A stretch of DNA of 20,747 nt from contig JAUUSJ010000070.1 of assembly GCA_030841965.1 (NCBI GenBank), forward strand, positions 1 through 20,747, written 5' to 3'. Both the position numbers and the translations under genes were made by a program. The notes under the pieces are model-generated. The model was not told the origin of the DNA and searched no databases. It worked only from the letters and a program-made list of their open reading frames with translations. Shown one piece after another: positions 16,103 to 20,747 of this stretch. How positions within the stretch are numbered: position 1 is the first letter of the stretch; every line of letters starts with the position of its first letter. Source of the stretch: Blautia sp. Its GTDB lineage: Bacteria; Bacillota; Clostridia; Lachnospirales; Lachnospiraceae.

Positions 16103-16132
16103 CCCAAAATCGATATGTATGGAGGAAGAACG

Positions 16133-17119
16133 ATGAGTATAAAGATTGGTATTTTAGGATACGGAAATTTAGGACGCGGCGTGGAATGTGCGATTAAGCA
16201 GAATGCTGATATGGAGCTTGTCGCTGTATTTACAAGAAGAAATCCAGATACAGTAAGCATCCTCACAGAAGGTGTCGCCATTTGCAACGTAGCTGATGTA
16301 GCCGACTGGAAGGACAAAATCGATGTTATGATTTTATGCGGCGGAAGTGCCACTGATTTGCCAGTGCAGACACCTCAGTACGCTTCCATGTTCAATGTAG
16401 TAGATAGTTTCGATACACATGCCAAGATTCCAGAGCATTTTGCAAATGTCGATGCGGCGGCAAAACAAGCTGGAAAGGTTGGCATTATTTCTGTTGGCTG
16501 GGACCCAGGTATGTTTTCACTTAATAGAATGTACGCCAATGCCATCCTGCCAGAGGGCAAGGACTATACATTCTGGGGCAAAGGTGTAAGTCAGGGACAT
16601 TCTGACGCTATTCGTCGTATTGAGGGCGTGAAAAATGCAAAACAATATACAATCCCTGTCGATGCAGCACTTGAGTCCGTGAGAGCTGGAGAGAACCCAG
16701 AACTTACAACGAGACAAAAACATACAAGAGAATGTTTTGTTGTATTAGAAGAAGGCGCCGACGCAGCGAAGGTTGAGGAAGAGATTAAGACAATGCCGAA
16801 TTATTTCGCTGATTATGACACGACAGTTCATTTTATTAGCGAGGAAGAGTTACTTACGAACCATAGCGGCATTCCTCACGGCGGATTTGTCTTAAGAAGC
16901 GGTGTGACAGGATGGGAGAAAGAGAATAAGCATATTATCGAGTATAGCTTAAAATTAGATTCTAATCCAGAGTTTACATCTTCTGTTATTGTTGCTTACG
17001 CCAGAGCAGCCTACCGCTTGGCGAGTGAGGGACAGAGCGGATGTAAGACTGTATTTGATATTGCTCCAGCATATTTAAGCGCTAAGAGTGGAGAAGAGCT
17101 TCGCGCAAGCCTTTTGTAA
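16133..17119 (+). CDS. ddh: meso-Diaminopimelate D-dehydrogenase
   Basis: A 328-residue cytoplasmic NADP-dependent enzyme (family about 320-330) that makes meso-diaminopimelate from tetrahydrodipicolinate in one reductive amination step, feeding lysine and peptidoglycan synthesis. The Rossmann start is ILGYGNLGRGVE (7-18). Family landmarks are LCGGSATDLP (68-77), SFDTHAKIP (92-100), SVGWDPGMFSLNR (120-132), FWGKGVSQGHSDA (147-159) and GIPHGGFV (246-253). These align well with Corynebacterium Ddh. An ATG at 16115 is in frame, but GGAGGAAG sits between it and the ATG at 16133, which I use. The gene has its own promoter and terminator and no lysine-pathway neighbour. It is unrelated in role to the sugar locus upstream. 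Confidence 0.96.
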   Translation: MSIKIGILGYGNLGRGVECAIKQNADMELVAVFTRRNPDTVSILTEGVAICNVADVADWKDKIDVMILCGGSATDLPVQTPQYASMFNVVDSFDTHAKIPEHFANVDAAAKQAGKVGIISVGWDPGMFSLNRMYANAILPEGKDYTFWGKGVSQGHSDAIRRIEGVKNAKQYTIPVDAALESVRAGENPELTTRQKHTRECFVVLEEGADAAKVEEEIKTMPNYFADYDTTVHFISEEELLTNHSGIPHGGFVLRSGVTGWEKENKHIIEYSLKLDSNPEFTSSVIVAYARAAYRLASEGQSGCKTVFDIAPAYLSAKSGEELRASLL

Positions 17120-17129
17120 GAAAAAACAT

Positions 17130-17175
17130 AGGGTGTTTTGTGAGTGAGAAATCATCCACGAAGCATCCTTTTTTT
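17130..17175 (+). terminator. Terminator after ddh
   Basis: agggtgttttgtg (17130-17142) pairs with cacgaagcatcct (17157-17169) over 13 positions, counting three G-U pairs. Inside, gtga/tcat closes a GAAA tetraloop. A run of seven T (17169-17175) follows. Confidence 0.9.
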
Positions 17176-17208
17176 GTGACTGTAAAACTGCCAAAACTCT
17201 GGTGAAAA

Positions 17209-17238
17209 TTGACAAAAAAGCGAAGAATACTTTATTTT
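17209..17238 (+). promoter_or_regulatory. Possible upstream promoter of carB
   Basis: A perfect TTGACA (17209-17214), with TATTTT (17233-17238) 18 bases on. The -10 is weak. It would give a leader of about 105 bases. Confidence 0.4.
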
Positions 17239-17293
17239 ATTAGGTTAAATTAGAACAAAAATTTAAAAAAATAAATAAAATTCATTTTTCCTC

Positions 17294-17321
17294 TTACATT
17301 TTTAGAAAAAATGTATATAAT
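17294..17321 (+). promoter_or_regulatory. Proximal carB promoter with dyad in the spacer
   Basis: A perfect TATAAT (17316-17321) with TTACAT (17294-17299) 16 bases upstream. A perfect dyad ACATTTTT-AGA-AAAAATGT (17296-17314) fills the gap between the two boxes and could be an operator. Its A/T content makes chance more likely than for the GH65-side dyad. Confidence 0.55.
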
Positions 17322-17350
17322 AGGTTAGAAGAGAAAGGAGAGCTTTAGTT

Positions 17351-20300
17351 ATGCCAAAAAGAACAGATATACACAAAGTACTTATTATTGGGTCTGGTCC
17401 TATCGTTATCGGACAGGCCTGTGAGTTTGACTATTCAGGAACACAAGCTTGTAAAGCCTTGAAGAAATTAGGGTATGAGATTGTGCTGGTAAACTCCAAT
17501 CCAGCGACAATTATGACGGACCCAGAGACAGCGGATGTCACTTATATTGAACCTTTGAATGTAGAGCGTGTAGAGCAGATTATTGCCAAGGAGCGTCCAG
17601 ATGCTCTGCTTCCAAACTTGGGTGGACAGTCCGGTCTTAACCTCTGTGCAGAGTTATCTAAGGCGGGAGTTTTGGAAAAATACAATGTACAGGTAATTGG
17701 TGTGCAAGTAGATGCGATTGAGCGCGGTGAGGATAGAATTGAGTTTAAAAATTCTATGAACGCACTTGGAATTGAGATGGCGAGAAGTGAAGTTGCCTAC
17801 AGTGTGGATGAGGCAGTGGCAATCGCAGATAAGCTTGGATATCCAGTTGTTCTTCGTCCAGCCTATACAATGGGTGGAGCCGGCGGCGGACTTGTATATA
17901 ATGTAGAGGAATTAAAGACAGTCTGCGCCCGTGGTCTTCAGGCGAGCTTAGTTGGACAGGTATTAGTAGAAGAATCCGTTTTAGGATGGGAAGAGTTAGA
18001 GCTTGAGGTTGTCCGTGATGCGGATGGAAATATGATTACTGTTTGTTTTATCGAGAATATCGACCCTATGGGTGTTCATACAGGAGATTCCTTCTGCTCT
18101 GCCCCAATGCTTACTATCTCAGAGGAAGTGCAAAAACGTCTTCAGGAGCAGGCTTATAAGATTGTTGAATCGGTACAGGTTATCGGTGGAACAAATGTCC
18201 AGTTTGCACATGACCCAGTGAGCGACCGTATCGTTGTTATTGAGATTAATCCAAGAACATCCCGTTCCTCCGCACTTGCATCTAAGGCAACTGGTTTCCC
18301 AATTGCTTTAGTTTCTGCGATGCTTGCGACGGGACTTACATTAAAGGATATCCCTTGTGGCAAATACGGAACACTTGATAAATACGTACCAGATGGAGAT
18401 TATGTCGTAATTAAGTTTGCTCGTTGGGCGTTTGAGAAGTTTAAAGGTGTATCCGATGAACTTGGAACACAGATGAGAGCAGTTGGAGAGGTTATGAGTA
18501 TCGGTAAGACATACAAGGAAGCTTTCCAAAAGGCAATCAGAAGTCTCGAGACAGGACGTTACGGTCTTGGTTATGCCAAGGACTTTCATACAAAGACAAA
18601 AGATGAGCTTTTGAAAATGCTTATCACTCCATCTAGTGAGAGACATTTCATTATGTATGAGGCACTTAGAAAGGGAGCTTCCGTGGAGGAAATCCATAAT
18701 CTTACTCATGTGAAGGAATGGTTTATCGAGCAGATGAAGGAATTGGTCGAGGAAGAGGAGGCATTGGCAGCGAATAAGGGTGTTATGCCATCCGACGAGG
18801 CTTTGACAGCGGCGAAGAAAGACGGTTTCTCTGATAAATATTTAAGCCAAATTTTAGATATCCCAGAGGACGATATCCGCAATAAGAGAATTGAAATTGG
18901 AGTGGAGGAAGCATGGGAGGGTGTCCATGTAAGTGGAACTGAGAATAGCGCTTATTATTACTCCACCTATAATGCAGAGGATAAGAGCACGGTATCCGAT
19001 AATAGAAAGATTATGATTTTGGGCGGAGGTCCAAACCGTATCGGACAGGGTATCGAGTTTGACTACTGCTGTGTTCACGCCGCATTAGCACTTAAGAAAT
19101 TAGGGTTTGAGACAATTATCGTAAACTGTAACCCAGAGACTGTATCTACAGACTACGATACTTCCGATAAACTGTATTTTGAGCCATTGACATTGGAGGA
19201 TGTTTTGAGCATTTATAAGAAGGAAAAACCTCTCGGTGTTATCGCTCAGTTTGGTGGTCAGACACCTCTTAACTTGGCTTCAGAGCTTGAGAAAAATGGC
19301 GTAAAGATTCTCGGAACAGCTCCATCTGTTATCGATTTAGCGGAGGATAGAGATTTATTCCGCGAGATGATGGATAAGCTTGAGATTCCTATGCCAGAGT
19401 CAGGAATGGCCACGACAGTGGATGAGGCTTTGGCAATCGCACATGAAATCGGATATCCTACGATGGTTCGTCCTTCCTACGTGCTCGGCGGACGTGGAAT
19501 GGAAGTTGTGTATGATGATGATAGCATGAAAAATTATATGGAGGCAGCGGTAGGTGTAACTCCAGATAGACCAATCTTGATTGATAGATTCCTAAATAAT
19601 GCGATGGAATGCGAGGCCGATGCTATCAGTGACGGAACACATGCCTATGTGCCAGCCGTTATGGAGCATATCGAGCTTGCAGGTGTCCACTCTGGTGACT
19701 CTGCTTGTATCGTGCCATCTGCACATATTCCAGAGAAGCATCTAAAGACAATCGAGAATTATACGAAGAAGATTGCGGAGGAGATGCATGTCAAAGGACT
19801 TATGAATATGCAGTATGCGATTGAGAATGATAAGGTATATGTACTCGAGGCGAATCCTCGTGCATCCCGTACGGTTCCATTGGTGTCAAAGGTTTGTAAT
19901 ATCCGTATGGTTCCTATCGCTACTGATATTATTACTTCGGAGCTTACAGGTCGCCCATCACCAGTGCCAGAGTTAAAGGAGAAAAATATTCCAAATTACG
20001 GTGTGAAGGAGGCTGTCTTCCCATTTAATATGTTCCCAGAGGTAGACCCTGTCTTAGGACCAGAGATGCGTTCTACAGGTGAGGTTCTCGGACTTAGTTC
20101 TTCTTACGGCGAGGCATTTTGCAAGGCTCAGGAGGCGACGAAGGTTGAACTTCCTACGGAAGGAACGGTTCTTATTTCGGTGAATCGAAGAGATAAGGAC
20201 GGTGTTGTGGAAGTGGCTCAGCTATTTATCGATGCTGGATTTGAGATTCTTGCTACAGACCATACGTGTCAGGTTATTAATGAGGCGGGAATTCCAGCGA

Positions 20301-20572
20301 AAAAGGTGAAGAAGCTTTATGAGGGTCGTCCAAATATTTATGATATGATTACGAATGGAAAGATTGACCTTATTATTAACTCTCCAGTTGGAAAGGACAG
20401 TGTGCATGATGATAGTTATCTTCGTAAGGCAGCTGTCAAGGCGAAGGTTCCTTATATGACAACAATTGCGGCTGCGAAGGCGACGGCGATTGGAATTAAG
20501 GAGATGAAGACGAAGGGGAAAGAAGGAGTGAAGTCTTTGCAGGAGTATCATGCAGAGATTACGGATAAATAG
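17351..20572 (+). CDS. carB: Carbamoyl-phosphate synthase large subunit
   Basis: A 1073-residue cytoplasmic enzyme, the same length as E. coli CarB, so complete. It makes carbamoyl phosphate from bicarbonate, two ATP and ammonia tunnelled from CarA, for pyrimidine and arginine synthesis. Residues 1-400 form the carboxyphosphate half (GSGPIVIGQACEFDYSG, RPAYTMGGAGGG, EINPRTSRSSALASKATG), 401-550 the oligomerisation region, 551-933 the carbamoyl-phosphate half (GGGPNRIGQGIEFDYC, RPSYVLGGRGM, EANPRASRTVPLVSKV), and 934-1073 the MGS-like allosteric domain. The ornithine-site acidic pair (EcoCarB E783, D791) is kept in NAMECEADAISDG. The start has aaaggagag upstream. No carA adjoins; the preceding gene is ddh and the gene ends with its own terminator. 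CarA must be encoded elsewhere. Confidence 0.97.
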   Translation: MPKRTDIHKVLIIGSGPIVIGQACEFDYSGTQACKALKKLGYEIVLVNSNPATIMTDPETADVTYIEPLNVERVEQIIAKERPDALLPNLGGQSGLNLCAELSKAGVLEKYNVQVIGVQVDAIERGEDRIEFKNSMNALGIEMARSEVAYSVDEAVAIADKLGYPVVLRPAYTMGGAGGGLVYNVEELKTVCARGLQASLVGQVLVEESVLGWEELELEVVRDADGNMITVCFIENIDPMGVHTGDSFCSAPMLTISEEVQKRLQEQAYKIVESVQVIGGTNVQFAHDPVSDRIVVIEINPRTSRSSALASKATGFPIALVSAMLATGLTLKDIPCGKYGTLDKYVPDGDYVVIKFARWAFEKFKGVSDELGTQMRAVGEVMSIGKTYKEAFQKAIRSLETGRYGLGYAKDFHTKTKDELLKMLITPSSERHFIMYEALRKGASVEEIHNLTHVKEWFIEQMKELVEEEEALAANKGVMPSDEALTAAKKDGFSDKYLSQILDIPEDDIRNKRIEIGVEEAWEGVHVSGTENSAYYYSTYNAEDKSTVSDNRKIMILGGGPNRIGQGIEFDYCCVHAALALKKLGFETIIVNCNPETVSTDYDTSDKLYFEPLTLEDVLSIYKKEKPLGVIAQFGGQTPLNLASELEKNGVKILGTAPSVIDLAEDRDLFREMMDKLEIPMPESGMATTVDEALAIAHEIGYPTMVRPSYVLGGRGMEVVYDDDSMKNYMEAAVGVTPDRPILIDRFLNNAMECEADAISDGTHAYVPAVMEHIELAGVHSGDSACIVPSAHIPEKHLKTIENYTKKIAEEMHVKGLMNMQYAIENDKVYVLEANPRASRTVPLVSKVCNIRMVPIATDIITSELTGRPSPVPELKEKNIPNYGVKEAVFPFNMFPEVDPVLGPEMRSTGEVLGLSSSYGEAFCKAQEATKVELPTEGTVLISVNRRDKDGVVEVAQLFIDAGFEILATDHTCQVINEAGIPAKKVKKLYEGRPNIYDMITNGKIDLIINSPVGKDSVHDDSYLRKAAVKAKVPYMTTIAAAKATAIGIKEMKTKGKEGVKSLQEYHAEITDK

Positions 20573-20624
20573 GTAAAAGTATTTATTAGAGGAATTGACA
20601 AATAAATATTAGTAAGAAATAAAG

Positions 20625-20666
20625 AAAAAGGATTGTCGTAAGGGAGATTATGGCAATCCTTTTTTT
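20625..20666 (+). terminator. Terminator after carB
   Basis: aaaaaggattg (20625-20635) pairs with caatccttttt (20654-20664), extended inward by two more pairs, and runs into a T-stretch ending at 20666. Confidence 0.9.
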
Positions 20667-20674
20667 GGTGGGGA

Positions 20675-20747
20675 CAGACGGGAAGGGAGGCAGTCGGTAT
20701 GTCCTCGAAAAACACGTTCGTTCCCACGGTTTTTCGACATACGCTGA
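20675..20747. repeat. Dispersed nested palindrome, copy 2 (inverted, cut by window end)
   Basis: Bases 20710-20747 are the reverse complement of 1389-1426 with 37 of 38 matching. The flank cagacg (20675-20680) corresponds to cgtctg at 1456-1461, with exactly 29 bases between core and flank in both copies. Those 29 bases, which form the outer arm in copy 1, are not conserved in sequence. The other half lies beyond the window. Confidence 0.85.

Noticed and set aside
16008..16132. Lysine riboswitch upstream of ddh
   Set aside because: The leader is shorter than that class and shows only one simple hairpin, without its multi-helix junction or a terminator.

Overview
The window reads as chromosome of an anaerobic Firmicute, most likely Lachnospiraceae (Clostridia). 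The grounds are AT-rich DNA, strong AGGAGG-type ribosome binding sites, a YesM/YesN-type two-component system, a diaminopimelate dehydrogenase, and the best fits of the protein sequences. This placement is a judgement from sequence character, not from a search.

Layout. (1) 1-1742 is an accessory, repeat-rich region. It holds a 52-bp tandem repeat at the left edge, one small gene for a cysteine-peptidase-like protein of unknown role (419-1066) behind a promoter with an embedded dyad, a 125-bp MITE-like inverted repeat, a ~190-bp nested palindrome, and a degraded fragment of a second copy of the small gene. (2) 1743-4880 encodes a large secreted multidomain GH16 beta-glucanase. It ends in a bidirectional terminator shared with the convergent GH65 gene. 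(3) 4939-15972 is a carbohydrate locus. A GH65 phosphorylase gene runs leftward. From the shared intergenic region an operon runs rightward: lipoprotein sugar-binding protein, two ABC permeases and beta-phosphoglucomutase. After a terminator comes a second unit: YesM-like histidine kinase, YesN-like AraC response regulator, and a second lipoprotein binding protein paralogous to the first. (4) 15973-20747 holds two housekeeping genes with their own promoters and terminators: ddh (meso-diaminopimelate dehydrogenase) and a complete carB (carbamoyl-phosphate synthase large subunit) with no carA beside it. The window ends inside a second, inverted copy of the nested palindrome.

How the genes work together. 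The binding protein and permeases would import an alpha-linked gluco-disaccharide or oligosaccharide. GH65 would cleave it with phosphate to beta-glucose 1-phosphate, and PgmB would convert that to glucose 6-phosphate. No ABC ATPase is present, so a shared one elsewhere is presumably used. The kinase/regulator pair, possibly with the second binding protein as a sugar co-receptor, is the likely switch. The secreted GH16 enzyme acts on beta-glucan, so its link to an alpha-glucoside pathway is unclear.

Most worth a second look: the dispersed nested palindrome with a conserved core and variable outer arms, seen at both ends of the window in opposite orientation; the truncated duplicate of the cysteine-peptidase-like gene; and the kinase-regulator-binding protein triad.
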